A DNA stretch of 64,000 nt from Ustilaginoidea virens. Lineage: Eukaryota > Ascomycota > Sordariomycetes > Hypocreales > Clavicipitaceae. The stretch covers positions 6,200,501 through 6,264,500 of the forward strand of contig NC_057317.1 in assembly GCF_000687475.1 (NCBI RefSeq), written 5' to 3'. Below are positions 23,165 through 36,103 of this stretch, piece by piece (within the stretch, counting starts at the first letter, position 1; every line of letters begins with the position of its first letter). The notes beneath the pieces were generated by a model, which worked only from the letters and a program-made list of their open reading frames with translations, was not told the origin of the DNA and did not search any database. Both the position numbers and the translations under genes were made by a program.

Positions 23165-23189
23165 CTCTTAATCCTTATTATTATATCAC

Positions 23190-24461
23190 CTAACTGCCGA
23201 TAATAGATATAGACCCCTTATAGAATATCACGGGTTTAGATAATACCTAACGCGCCTCCGCTCGCTAATAGGCCGCATAAATAGAATCAATTACAAATGC
23301 TATAGAACTACTTAATACGAGGTTCTAAGAATAGCTATCCTAAAGCCAAAAGAGTAAGCACTAAATATACGCCTAAGCCAAGCAGACCGAGCATTTAATA
23401 TAGGCTCTTATCGACTAAATATAATAATAACTATCATTAGTACCTATATCGACCCTAGACTAATCCTAGACCGACTCTATTTTAATCCTAAAGGAAACCC
23501 AATAAAAGCGTAAGCTAATACCGGTTAGAGAACCCTTTAATAGTAAAAAGGCTATATTTACCGTATAGAAGACCTTTATTGAATATAAATTAGAGATCGA
23601 TCGGGACTTTATCGGTAATAATAAGACCTAATAGATATTTCTCTACTAAAACCTTTTAGCTATAGTCTAATCCTAAATTATAGCCTTCTTTAAGAATAGT
23701 ATAGCCCTCTAATACCGCCCTATAGCCTTTTTTAATTACCTATAGCGACTCTTTAAGGATCTATACTAAGAGGAACACGCGATTATTAAGCTTAAGTATA
23801 CCCTTTATTAGATGCCGAAAGAACTTTTCTCTACTTTCTTTATACGTTTTAAGGAAAAATTGGTATTAGTAGGGGGACTTAATTAGCCTAAGTCGGTTAA
23901 GCTAGAAATACTCCAATCTGCCTTTAACCTTTATATATCGGAAAAGATTATCGGCCTAGGGGTCTCCCGTAAGGACTACAATACGGCTGTAGTATAGTAC
24001 TATAAAATCGCTATCGATCTAGAGATAAGCTTTACCGTAAAACGCTATATAGACCTTTCCTAGGATTACAATACTAATACTTAAGACCTATAGATAATAG
24101 CTCGGGATAAGGATAGTAATACGCCTATAATAGGCGTCTATAAGCTGGGATCGAAGGGTAAGTAAAGGTAGCCTAATAAAAGGGCGGTATAGGTTTCAAT
24201 AGAAGTCTTTAAGGAGTGCTATTAGAAATCACTTTATATCTAATGCGGGGATGCCGGCTATAAAATATAGGAATATAAGCTAAGGCCGGCCTAGCCTTTA
24301 TAAGAGATAATTATAGCTTCTATAGACCTAAAGGCCGTAGAAGCCTTACGAATCACTAAGCTTAGAGATAGTAATAATAGTAATTCTTAGGGAAAAGACT
24401 AGCCCTTAAGCTAAATCTCGCAAGAGGGCTTAAAAACGCACCTAGTCTTTAGCTAGGTTAC
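23190..24461 (+). pseudogene. Gypsy1-C gag
   Basis: Plus-strand gag. Recognisable segments are AFFKNSIALQYRPIAFFNYL near 23680-23750 and KELFSTFFIRFKEKLV near 23820-23870. A degraded zinc knuckle lies near 24210-24265, reading CYQKSLYIQCGDAGYKI, with the His and last Cys changed to Tyr. The start codon is not identifiable, having presumably been ATG to ATA. Interrupted after 24461 by the Copia2-A target site. Confidence 0.85.
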
Positions 24462-24466
24462 AATAG

Positions 24467-24796
24467 TGTTGATATAAACTCGGGGTACCCAGTTATACGT
24501 AGGGTCGCGCGCGTGGTATCAAGTACCGTAAGGTCACCGGTCAAAGGTATAATTACTTCTTTGATTATAACTGACTAACTAAAAGGAAAGAAAGGAAGCA
24601 AAAGAGTAATTACACGATATGGCCTTTTTGTGCGTGCCATAGTCACGTGCATCAGCGCGGTCGGGCCGGACTGCCCGCGTGCCCTACCGGGCTCAGGGGC
24701 ATAGGGGCAAAAGTGGCCATATTGTGCGTAACGGGTGTGCGCGGCACATTCGTCGCAATGTGCCCAATTGGGCACCTTGCGACAGCGATTCCGATA
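24467..24796 (-). repeat. Copia2-A 3' LTR
   Basis: 330 bp, left edge TGTTGATA, right edge CCGATA (CA to TA). The same LTR occurs at 38761-39090 and 59094-59423. GC-rich, with several open shadow frames on both strands. Confidence 0.95.
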
Positions 24797-24837
24797 CTGG
24801 CAGCTTCTCTTTTTATAGAAGCAAACATCGGAATCGC
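24785..24837 (-). other. Hairpin across the Copia2-A 3' LTR boundary
   Basis: GCGATTCCGAT (24785-24795, mostly inside the LTR end) is an 11 bp perfect inverted repeat of 24827-24837. An inner GCTTCT/AGAAGC pair (24803-24808, 24817-24822) encloses the A/G-rich stretch that would serve as polypurine tract. Retained in Copia2-B at 59412-59464 with one transition. Confidence 0.65.
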
Positions 24838-25020
24838 TAGGATATAAGGCGCACACATAGAAAGAAAAGTGCGGCGCGGTCTCGGCAGGTTGTGCCGCCG
24901 ATAACGCTATCGCGCCGCGCGGCCGGCATTATACCGTACAGCCAAAACAAAGGGGCAAAAAGGGGCAGTAGTAAAAGCAGTAAAAGCATTAAATGCTCAT
25001 AACATTAAACATAGGAAAAT
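24838..25020 (-). other. Copia2-A 3' untranslated region
   Basis: Non-coding stretch between RNase H and the 3' LTR, with a GC-rich inverted repeat (CGCGCCGCGCGGCC region, 24910-24925). Collinear with 59465-59660 of Copia2-B. Confidence 0.6.
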
Positions 25021-28000
25021 CCGCACACTTGCCATATATGACATCACCAATACCTCCCAAATGCAGTCAGACATTGACCGGCCTCTTTACCTACCCTTCT
25101 ACACGTATAATAGTCCTATTTTGGTCGACGAAGGTCTCAAGGGCTTTATTAGGCGTTCCCTTAGTTATTACGTCGGCGAGATTATCATTCCCATTAATCC
25201 AACGGATCTCATATATCTCCCGGCGCTTATATGACTATCGCAGGGCCATAATATCTATTATAAGCCTCTTTTCCTTGGTAGTACCTAGCTTAATAAGGCA
25301 TTCGTATAACGAAAACGAATCTATATATACAACCATGGGGATCTTCGGCAATCCCAGCCTACTGGTAATCATATTAAGGGTCGTGCCTATTGCATATGCA
25401 ATATCGACCCCTTACACCATACTATACAGCTCCGAAGCGAGTGCGCTGCGCGTTATACGCTTACTTTTTGTAGAGCTGTAAGTGACGATATTACCGGTTA
25501 GCAGAAAGGTATTATCTATAGGGTTATCCTCTTCATTCCCTAGCATAATGATATAGCCAATCTAGGAGCTTAAATCTTTATTATTGGCAAAGGATCCATT
25601 AATAAATACAAAGAGTTTAGCTGTAGTATGGGCCAGATTAATATACCGTAAGCTACAATCCTAGTTATCGCATTGCTATTAAAGGCGCTTATTCAACCTC
25701 GCGATATCATTATAGTCAGGTTGCTGTTATTGTGCTGCGATGGATAGGTTAAAAGAGGCCTCGGGCTAGTAGACTATAGTTATATAAGCGCCACGAGCGC
25801 GTTATTCGATATAATTATGCTAGGCCGTGGGTGCATTTTTATCGATAGTCGTAATCTTTTTACTTTGCCCTTTCTAGCATAAGGTTATACCGTTGTTATT
25901 AGCCATCAATATGCATCCGTTGAATATTAGGGGTATAGTTGGCGATAGCCTCGTCTTAGGCTTGGCGTTAAAGCCTGCCTTAGTAAGCTTTAATTCCTCC
26001 TATTGGAAGAAGGTATCGTTATTTAAGCCAAAGGTATCATCAGTCTGTATACCTACGATACTAAAGCATATAGTAGTATTACGGTCAAAAGCATTAGTAC
26101 GGTCAGTATCATTATTACCGGCGGATATTAGCAAACAGGGGTTATAGGTTGATGTGGTTATGCCTAACTTCTCGCGATAGTGCCGGAAGTATGTCGCCTA
26201 CTAGTAGGTGCCTGCCTTAGCTATTCCGTATAGTGGCTTTACTACTTCTATAATCGTATTATCGGGGTATTAATACGCTATCTGCTTAGGTAGCTTAGCG
26301 ATAATCGATCTATTGAGGGTAGTAGATAACTATATATAAGCCTATGTGATATTATATATCTAGAGGAATAAGCCGTGAGAGCGTTATAGTGATGGGGCTA
26401 ATAATATAAGTAACCGTTAACTAGCCTATTGGATTATAGGGGACTAAGTCAATATTAATTGCTTTTTATTATCACTATAACCTTATATAACGAGTTGTAA
26501 CTTCTTATATAGTATATCTATGCCTTTGCCCTTAATCTCTCGTACTATACGTAAGTTAAAGAGACGTTAGGCTCTATATTTACCGATATCAAAAGTAATA
26601 AATTGGAATATATTGCGGGCCTATAATGCTTCTATCTCTATACGGTTAGACTATTCGAAAGGGGCTTTTAGGGTTATTATCTTCCCTTCCTAGCATAATT
26701 AACTAGCAAGCTATAGGTTGGCTTACTCTTTTGCGGTCAGAAAAGAGGCATTAATAATAGTATTAGAAGTAATAGTATTAACGAAAGCCTCTTCTTAGTC
26801 CTTATTAATTATAACATCAGATATTATATATGCTAGCAATAGTGATAGTAATACTGGCCCGACTTGATTAGGGCTAGTGGCTAGCGATGGATATATCGCG
26901 ACTGTAGGTATTATCGATAATATCTCGGCTATAGGTATTATCGCGGCTGGAGGTGCGGCTGCAGCCGGTATCCTAACTTCCAACCTGCCGGGGCAGGCTA
27001 GGCCTTTAGTATAGACGATATCTTCAATATCGTTAGGATCGTAGTTATATAGCTTAACGACTATTGACCGGAACTTGACCGGGCTATATGGCATTTATAT
27101 AATATAGGTCTCACCATCGAGGCTAATTAGCCGGTACGGCCTATGCCAGCTACCTTTCTCTCGCTATACCTATATATCGGATTATAGGGGTAGTCGGTAG
27201 ATAGGCTGTGTATCCGGGCTATTCCATTAGGCGAGGGTATTGTGAACCTAGCGCTTGGCGAGGCATTTCTTAGCTTTATTAGTAGCCTTTCGTAACGTTA
27301 AGGCACGTTGTAATACTAATAAGCTAAGGGGTGAATCATCTGTAAGTCGAGGATATACTCTAAAGACTAGTAATATAGGCACTAGACCGTTAGGTCCAGC
27401 GGAATTATTGACAGCTTTTATAGCGAGCTGTAATTTCTATTCCTTTATTATTAGGTCGCCTACTTCGTTGTTAATGATGGTATAGGCTCGGCATAACGGG
27501 GCGTGGTATCTCTCGACTTTACTAATGCTATTATAGGCTTCTATAGGAATTTTATCTATATTGATAGATAGAAGCCGGGTATTATAGCGGAATTCGGCAG
27601 AGGCAAAGTTAGGTCTAGCATTATGAACTATCCAATCCGGCGGGCTAAGGTAAGTATTAATCTAGTATTCCTTAAGGGCATTCTAAATGTCTCGGGCCTT
27701 CTGTCTTTATAGATTAAGGAACCTAGCTGCCTAAAAGCTTATTGCGGCATCTATAATATATAATACCGGCCGATTATTAATATAAAAGATATCTACGATT
27801 ATCTTATAGTTAAATTAGCGGTTATCCTTTAATATAAATTTAAATCGGCTAAGTGCCTTTGCATTCATCTAGTATTAATGGCACATATGGGTGATACTTT
27901 CGATGATATTGCGGTTAATATCATTATAACCAGCCCATTAAAGCAATTTAGTAAGCCTATTAATAGAGGGATACCTAAATCGACGATATAGCTAACGGAT

Positions 28001-28455
28001 TTCCTGCGACGATAGATAGAAGGCTGCAGTATCCGTAGCATTAAGAGTCTACTATAGATATCCCTATTTCCTAATAATAGGGACCTTGGTATCCCCTTGG
28101 ATTAATAGGTTATTAATATTATTAAGCTTTACGCCTATCCTATCTATATCTATAATAGAATAAAGGAAGGGGGTACTACTATTAAGAACGTAAAAGGGGA
28201 TATTACTAAATATCATTAGGATATTTAGTATGCCGGAAGAGGTGGCAGAGCCTGCGCCGAAGTTCACCGTATGCTTCTTATTAGTTGTCTTAATGGTTAG
28301 GGTCTTTATTAATCTTATTAATACCTTTGCTTGACCTAGGCCTACTATTAATAGGCCGGAGGCGCCGGTATCTAGTAAGATTCCGCAGAAGGTATAGTTG
28401 CTATAGCGTTCTTCTTCTAGAAAGGCAGAATTATAGTTCGGTAAGGGCATTCGGA
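25020..28455 (-). pseudogene. Copia2-A pol: protease, integrase, RT, RNase H
   Basis: Minus-strand polyprotein. Protease is open at 28064-28450 with the intact LLDTGASG active site. The integrase C-terminus lies near 27100-27500 (AGPNGLVPILLVF, LQRALTLRKATNKAKK, then YRLISLDGETY). The alanine/proline-rich linker is open at 26795-27094. RT occupies about 25850-26400 (LYGIAKAGTHWW-type motif, degraded catalytic box), and RNase H about 25050-25600. The 162-codon plus-strand frame at 24993-25481 is antisense to RNase H and is not a gene. RIP stops are frequent. Confidence 0.9.
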
Positions 28456-29017
28456 AGGGGTTAACTTATAAAAAGGCGTATCGGCATAATTTATCTTATA
28501 GGGCCTATAATATCTTAATAGATAATGATGGTTCTACTTGCGTAGGGGCTTAGAAATACTAAGTGGCTGTGATTTACGGTATAGTAGTATTCTCTGCATC
28601 TTAGTTTGTATCTCTTGCTATTATTACCTCGATATTACCGATAATATCGTTAAGGTCAACCTCTTCTTCTTCTTTAAGGCCTTAGGGGTCAGGCTCTTTA
28701 TATTCCTATAAGAAAATATGGAATTTCTTATTATTAGGGGTAGTACGGTAGGATCGGTTCTTTATCTATCGCTCCTTTAATTCTTATTACTCTTTAGTAG
28801 AGTGGTTAGATAATTAATATCCTATTTTATTATAAACGAAGCATCTTCTTTAATAGGGCCTAATTAGAAAGGCGCGATTCTATTATTGCCGTTAATATTA
28901 CTATTATGAGCTGAATCGGCGTTAAGGGCGTTAGTACCGATCGTTAGATTAACTATATCTACGGTCTGTAAACAATACCACATTATTATTAATAACATCG
29001 TTAGTATCGTAATATTG
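28456..29017 (-). pseudogene. Copia2-A gag C-terminal part with zinc knuckle
   Basis: Near 28800-28860 the minus strand carries a CX2CX4C/YX4H-type knuckle, better preserved in Copia2-B near 63415-63470 (CFICNKIGY then LSNYS, with Cys to Tyr and His to Tyr changes). Gypsy2 interrupts gag at 29017; TATTG at 29013-29017 is its target site. The frame resumes at 36351. Confidence 0.75.
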
Positions 29018-29259
29018 TATTACGGGCTCGGGCTACGCCCGCGCCACAATGTGGCTAGGACTCGGGCTGCGCCCGCGACTAGCCTAAGGAGTATCGGCAC
29101 GGGGTCACGAGGGCTCGCTAAGGACTCGGTCTGTGCTACATACAGGCATAAATAGACTACTTAAAGGCCCCTATTCGGGTCCTCTTCCTTTCCTCCTTAG
29201 TCTATTTAATATATTCATTCGACGCCTATCCGCAGTAGCCCTAGGGCCAGTCCTTTACA
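29018..29259 (+). repeat. Gypsy2 5' LTR
   Basis: 242 bp, TATTACGGGCTCGGGC...TCCTTTACA. Shares with Gypsy1 the CGGGCTACGCCCG hairpin near the 5' end and the CCCTAGGGCCAGTCC 3' end. Confidence 0.95.
29199..29208 (+). promoter_or_regulatory. Gypsy2 predicted RNA 5' end / self-primer
   Basis: AGTCTATTTA, exact complement of the primer site TAAATAGACT at 29262-29271. It differs from Gypsy1-C by one base, with the matching change in its primer site. Confidence 0.65.
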
Positions 29260-29261
29260 TT

Positions 29262-29271
29262 TAAATAGACT
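29262..29271 (+). other. Gypsy2 self-priming primer site
   Basis: TAAATAGACT, again separated from the LTR end by exactly 2 nt and complementary to 29199-29208. Confidence 0.72.
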
Positions 29272-29301
29272 CTCTCAGCCTTACTATTATAACCTCATAT
29301 T

Positions 29302-30490
29302 ATGGAGCCGATAATGCAGGCTATATAAGATATCGAGATGAGTATACCTAGAGAAACGGGTATAGATAACTCGAGACCATAACGCCCCCGACATAATACA
29401 CATACCCAAGTAGAGCAGCTCGCATCGGGGTTACAATAGATAGAGGCGCAGATACAGACTAATATATAACACCTTGCTACTATTGCCGCCTTACTATAGA
29501 CCCTCCTTGCGAACCAGTCAAATAGCTCCTAAAACGCTACCTAACCGGCCCCAGTCGTATAATAGAACGCCCCCCTCCCTACGGCTTAGGATATCCAGCT
29601 AAAATATAAGCCGATCCCGATGGAAGACCCCTTTAATAGCAAAAAGGCTATATTTACAGCCTAGCGGACCTTTATGCAATATAAGCTTAAGGTTGATAAG
29701 GAATTTATCGGGGATAAAAAGACCTAATAGATATTTATCTTCTAAAACCTTTCGTCTACAGTCTAATTATAAATCGCGGCCTTTTTCGAGAATAGTACAG
29801 CTTGCGATTATAATATAATAAAGTTCTTCGAATACCTCTAATATCTCTTTAAGGACCTATACCAATAGGATCGCGCTATTATTAAGCTTAAGCACTCCTT
29901 ATGCTAAGGCCCTAAGGAACCTTTTGCCGCCTTCTTTATATAATTCGAGGAAAAATTTATACTTATTAGCGGTCTCGGTTGGCCTAAGGAAGTTAAGCTT
30001 AAATACCTCTAATCGGCATTTAACGCTTATATAGCTAATAAGATTATTAGCCTTAGGGTCTCCTATTATAACTATTATTCGGCGGTAGACTATTACCGAT
30101 AAATTGCTATCGATATTAAGACTAACTTAATTATTAATCATTATATAGGTTCGACCTATTCCCAACCGATATACACCCGGGATTCCGAGGGCGATATATA
30201 AATATCGGGTATTAATAAGCTAGATTCGAAGGGTAATTAGCGTGCGCCTAAGGCGATATAGGTCTCTAAAGAATAGCATAAAGATCGTAGGAAGAAAGGT
30301 CTTTATCTTTAGTATAACTCTCCTAATCATTAGACGTTTATATACCACCTATTGCCGGTAATCCGACCCGATATAGCTAAGGTGGCCTTATTTAATTTAT
30401 AAATCGTAGAGATCGAAAGTAGTAATAAAAATTAGGAAAAAGAATAGCCTTTAAACCTAATCTTATTAGAGGGCTTAAAACGCGCATATA
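29302..30490 (+). pseudogene. Gypsy2 gag
   Basis: A start codon ATG is preserved at 29302 (MEPIMQAI). Gag follows with FNSKKAIFTA near 29630-29660. A degraded zinc knuckle near 30290-30350 reads GLYLQYNSPNHQTF: His is preserved, the cysteines are replaced by Tyr. RIP stops throughout; the boundary with pol is approximate. Confidence 0.82.
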
Positions 30491-33400
30491 AACCCTAGCC
30501 CGATTATAAAAGGAATTAAAAGAGATCGCAAAACGAATAGATAGATACCCCTTTTTAGTACCAATCTTATATAAATCCTATACCTTTATTAATACTTTAA
30601 TCGACTTAGGATATAACTACTATAGCGCTATAAGCGAAAAGATAGTATAATAGTTAGGCCTCTAACCTATCCGCCTGCTATAATATAGGGAAATCGGAAC
30701 AGCAGTAGATATTCAGAGCCGTTCAGGAGAACATAAAGTAACGCATTCTTTTATTACCTATATTATCTATATAGCGATTAATATCGATAGATAGCCATCT
30801 ATAGTTATACTTTATATTATCCTAGGCCTTACCCGCGATATTATCTTTAGGATACTTTAGATAGAGCACTATAATATTATACTATAGGCAAAGCGATATT
30901 AATTAAAGATCGGATCAATAGGTAGCCTTATTATTAAGAAATCGATAAGAAGGCGATAGGGGCTAACTACAGTAAATATCTTTAGCTTAGTCTTCTATAG
31001 TATACTAAAGTAGGTAAAATACTCTAGGGACCGGTCGACTTCCTTTATTACAATAAGCTTATAGGAGATAATATACATCCTCTGCATTACACTACTACCT
31101 TATTAAGACTTTGCCCTATAATTACAAAAGCCATAGGTACTCTTAATAGAATTATAGGAATTCGCCGACCTCTTTAATAAGGAAAAGGCTTCCGGTCTCC
31201 CTCCGCACCGGGGTATATTAGACTACTATATCCGGCTCAAAAAGACTATAGACGGGAGCCAGCCAGACTTACCTTAGGGCCTATTATATAATATACCACG
31301 AGACTAGTTACTTAAGGTTCGAAGATAAGTAACTAACCTAATAGATAAAAGATAGATCTGCGTAAGCTCCTTATCGGCAGTGGCACTAGTCCTACTAACT
31401 AGAAAAGGGAATAATAGGTGGCATTTTTGCATCGACTATTAGGCCCTTAATAAGGTTATAATCTAAGACCGATACCCCCTCCCCTTAATTAAAGAGACCT
31501 TACGATCCTTATCCTAGGCGAAATAATTTACTAAGATTAATATATATATAGCATTCTATAAGATACATATTATAGAGGGCGATAAATACTTAATTGTATT
31601 CCGCATACGATTCGGACTATTTAAATGGCTCGTTATACTATTTAGCCTGACTAAAGCCCTTACGACCTTCTAAAGATATATTAATAGGGCCTTAGGGAAT
31701 ACGCTAGGAGATTTTATAACCGCCTACCTTAACGATATCTTAATCTATACCGGGGGAATAAAGGCGGACTATATAGGGCGTATTAAAGAAGTCCTTCGAT
31801 AACTATAAAAGGCCGGCTTAAATTTAGATTTTAATAAGTGCGACTTCGCAGTAAAGGAGGTCTAATACCTAAGATATATTATAATAGCCGGAAAGGAAAT
31901 CTATCTAAACCCTAAAAAGATTAAGGCTATCTAAAACTAGAAAGCACCTATAAAATTAAAAGGCATTTATAGTTTCCTTAGTTTTACTAACTTCTACTAC
32001 GATTTTATCCTAGACTTTTCCCGCCTTATCGACCCTTTAGTTAGGTTAATAAAGAAAAGGGTCCTATTCTAATAGCTAGATAAAGAAGAGGCGGCATTCT
32101 AAACGCTTAAATAGTATTTTATATTATCTTTAGTTCTCGCCTAATAGGACCCCAATAAAGAGACGGTCCTTAAGGCAGATAGTTCTAATATAGCCCTCGG
32201 CGGCTATCTATTATAAATCGGGGAGGATAGTATACTTTACCCTATTATATACTATTCCGCTCGCTTATCGGATACAGAATAGAACTATATTATATACGAT
32301 AAGGAACTCTTTACTATTATCTTTTGCCTTAAGGCGTAGTTAATAGAGTTCTACTTAATAGCCTCCCTTTTTACTATCCTTACCGACTATAAAAACCTAG
32401 AGTACTTCGCCCGATTATAAGAAATATCTAAGCGATAAGCCTAATAGGCTAAAACTTTAGCACTTTTTAACTTCTATCTTTAGTATAGGCTAGGGTTATA
32501 AGCCTAACGCCCTAATACGCTTTCTCAATAGGAATAAAAGGCAGATAGGGTAGAGCTATAAATCGGCCAGATCCTAAAACTACTATCTATTTTAGCACTC
32601 GATATAGATAAGATAGAAGGTAAGACGATACCAACCTCGGCCCTATAGACTACCCTACCTCGCGGCCTATATATCTTCGCCGACTCCTACCTTTAAGCTA
32701 TTTAGGACTAAGCAATATCTAAAGATAGCATATATCAGGCCCGATAGACGGTAGTTATAAATAAAGAATAACGATTTCTAATAGAGGCGGCGACATAAGA
32801 ATAAATTGCCGATTATACCCTAAATGCATATAGCATGCTTTTTTACCGGGTATAAGTATAGCTTCCATCGTTTGAACCCTTAACCACTATAGTAATCTAA
32901 TACTGCTATAACTCGCCTATTATAGGCCACCTAGGGAAAAACACTACCTTCCAACTATTGCGACGGGATTATTACTTTAATAATATATCGTCTGAGATAG
33001 TAAGATATATTTGGAATTACTAATACCGTAGGGTATATAAGAGCCGCTAATTACGCTAGGGGTTACTATAATTACTACCAATCGCAGACTGCTTTTAGTC
33101 GTAGATATCGGTCGACTTTATAACCGACCTTCCTGCCTATAATGCCTCCGACCCGCGATTCCTTATAGTTATTATAGATTGCTTATTAAAGTATATCTAG
33201 CTTAAGGCTATATACTTAATAAAAGCAGAAGACTGCATAGAATGCTTCTAATAGTACTAGTAGCGCTTTTATAGCTTCCCTAAAGAGATTATTAGCGATT
33301 AAGGTTTAAATTAAGTAGGCCAATTTTAGTCTACGCTATACAAATCAATTAGGACTAAGTAATTTCTATTAATAGCATACTACCCTTAAACCGATAGCGG

Positions 33401-34260
33401 CATAAAGCGAATAAATTAAAAGGTATAGGCGGTCCTCCATATTATAATTTCCTTTAATTAATACGATTAGCTATACTATCTCGCAGCATATTAACTCGCA
33501 TTAAATAACCGGATATTATCTATTACCGGGTTTAGTCTAAACTAGCTATTTAATAGGTTTAATATTCCGATTATCGCCCCGCCTCTAGAGGTAACCTTAA
33601 GCTTAATTACCCTAAAGGGGCATATAGCCCTCTTTTTTAGTAACCTTAAAGAGGGATAGGAATTAGCCTAGGCCACTATCGCCTTCGCATAATAACGATA
33701 GTAAAATACTACTAACTATTTATAACGCCTAGCCGAGCGCTTCTAGATTAGTAACTAGGTATAGTTAAACCTCTAGAATATTAAAACGAACCGCCTATAT
33801 AAGAAGCTCGATTAGGTCTTTACTAAATATACTATTATTACCATCCTATTACCGTTTAATATCTAACTCAATATCCTATAAGGCATTTATCCGGTTTTCT
33901 ATATTAATTTAATCGAACGAGCTACTTCTAATTTATTACCTAATTAGGTAATAACCAATATATAACCTAGGCTTTTACTCGTCCTCCCCTAAGACTCTAT
34001 AAACCTATATAAAGAATATAAGGTTAAAGAGATACTCGCAGTAAAGAATGCATAAGGCTAGGGATAAAAACGCAATATACTTATAAAGTAGAAAGGGTAT
34101 AATTTACTAATATAAGAACCCCTAGAAAACTTTAAGGATACTACTATATAAGAAATATTTAAGGCCAAATAAGGGGATATTAGGACTTATAATAGGCCTA
34201 GCCGGGTCTCGAAATAGGGTCTATTAGACTAATAAACAACGCTAAACGCCTACTACTATA
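30490..34260 (+). pseudogene. Gypsy2 pol with chromodomain
   Basis: Protease near 30595-30625 reads LIDLGYNYYSAIS, where D-S-G is expected. RT has its catalytic box at 31725-31736 as YLND, a D-to-N change. RNase H lies at about 32050-32420, and the integrase zinc-binding region near 32900-33060. In the integrase core, IIDCLLKY and SDQGLNQVGQF are visible, but the third catalytic residue reads K (GIKRIN) where E is expected. The chromodomain at about 34010-34130 reads EYKVKEILAVKN and later EPLENFKD; a conserved Trp is lost. Inactive, but domain order is complete. Confidence 0.9.
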
Positions 34261-34343
34261 AGCAAAATATAAAATAATAAAAATACTTCAAAAAAAAAAA
34301 ATATAATAAACTAAACTGGGGCCGATATAGGCTTACCTTTAAT

Positions 34344-35100
34344 ATGCCCCCTCCTAGGGCCACTCTCTATCTCCCTAAGCCTCCTCCTATCTTTATAATA
34401 GCGTATAGGCCGGTAGTAATAGGGGTCCTCATAGGGTAGGGCGTATATACGGATTATACATTAGATAGGGATAGTTCCCTATATATCTATAACGTAACGG
34501 AGTCTGCGGGCCACTATAAGGCGAATATAGCGGGGGCGCATTAGGAGATAATAAGACCCTTTAACGAGATAGAGCTAGGCGATACGGCGTCTATAGCGGT
34601 AGCTATAATAAAGACGGCGAGAGCATAGGGGGCTATAGAGCGGGTTCTACCTATTATTACAGGGATTGCAATAGATAACCTTACGCTAGCGGCGGCAGAG
34701 CCTCTATATAGTACCAGCCGCTTTAATCGTACGATAGTTCCCCCTCTATATAATATATAGGGAGGGCGGGACGAGATAGGGGCAAGGGCAGCCAGGGATA
34801 TTAAGCTCTAACCTAATACTGCTCTATCCTAGTATAATATTCCCAGGCTTCCACTTATATTTCCCTTATAATATTTAATATAGGGGCGAGATCTATAATA
34901 GACCTAGCCTAGCGCCGGGAGGGCATTAACACCGCAGATATAGCAGAAACCACACCGGAGGCATCTTATAGCCCGAATGCTAAATATAGGGCACAAGGGG
35001 CCACCTACTCGGCAGCGAAAATACAATACTATTAATCATTTAAAGCCCGAAACTCAGGGGTTAGGATAATAGTATGCGTTTTCTATATATCCGTTTTAGG
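34344..35100 (+). pseudogene. Extra coding-like frame downstream of Gypsy2 pol
   Basis: I do not recognise it. From an ATG at 34344 one plus frame runs about 240 codons with stops restricted to TAG/TAA. Segments are MPPPRATLYLPKPPP, NVTESAGHYKANIAGAH and NLTLAAAEPLYSTSRFNRT. It is absent from Gypsy1, where the chromodomain is followed within about 120 bp by the LTR. No transmembrane segment or zinc motif is obvious. The minus strand over 34900-35600 also has semi-open runs, so strand and identity are uncertain. Confidence 0.4.
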
Positions 35101-36103
35101 ATAGGCGGGCTCTATAACGGCCCTCCCCTCCTTTACTGCCTTAATCTAATTACATAGGATGTATTATAGTATGGGGTTCCCCGCGAGATATTAATTAAGC
35201 TATATATAGGACGCATAGGAATTAGTATAGCTTTTGCACCCTTTTGCTCTTTTATAACGCTTATAAATAGGTAGCTTTCCGGTCGCTTATATATATTTAG
35301 TATATCTATCGTATAAGAACTTTTCGTTTTTCGTATACTAATACTCCTTATCTAAAGAATCCCCCTCTAGAAGATAGTTACCGGTAGCATAATATAGCTT
35401 CTAAAGATGAGTAAGATCCGATTCCCCCCTAGTAGGGGCACTATTAGCAGCAGATAAGGATATATTCGGGTTCTATATAGGGTTAGTATAAGACGCTCGC
35501 GATATAGGTAGGGACTTAAGACTTACTAATAGGCTTTACGTATAGGCTAGATCGGGTCTTACTATAAAAAGAGTTAGTGGCCAGTTGCAATAGAGATAGA
35601 ATTCGGCAAAGAATACTAATACAGAAGGGGCAAAAATAATACTTTAACCAATTAGCATATAATACGGGCTTAATGCGGGATAAAAACTTACGATAATAGG
35701 GACCTTTGATGCTTAGTAATAGCCTTAATAGGAAGAAGGGAAGAAGGAAAAGAGCCCCTAGCGAAAAATAATAAAGACTATAAGGAGATTTCTAGCTAGT
35801 AGCTAGCAAAAAATTTTTTATAACGTTCCTAGCTGCACCGGTCAACCTCTAGCTGGCGGCGCGACAATAAACTTCTATATGCTTCTACCATACTATTCCT
35901 AATTAACGATTATACGACTCCTATTAATTGTATAGCTATATCCATTATACTTATAGACGAATCCTTCCTATACCCGGCAATTGGCCTATATATAGATTTA
36001 AGGATATCGCGGTGTAGTAATTGGCGATGTGATTGGTCCCTAGTAGAGTACTAATTGACGATAGAAGGCGATTTTTCTAATTCTGAGGCAGAGGAGGGGG
36101 GTA
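35101..36103 (+). other. Gypsy2 3' spacer
   Basis: About 1 kb between the extra frame and the 3' LTR with no recognised domain. It ends in the polypurine tract GAGGAGGGGGG (36091-36101) just before the LTR. Confidence 0.6.

Noticed and set aside
24993..25481. 162-codon plus-strand frame, the longest open frame in the window
   Set aside because: It is antisense to Copia2 RNase H, whose minus-strand motifs are clear; the corresponding frame in Copia2-B (59887-60108) is shorter.
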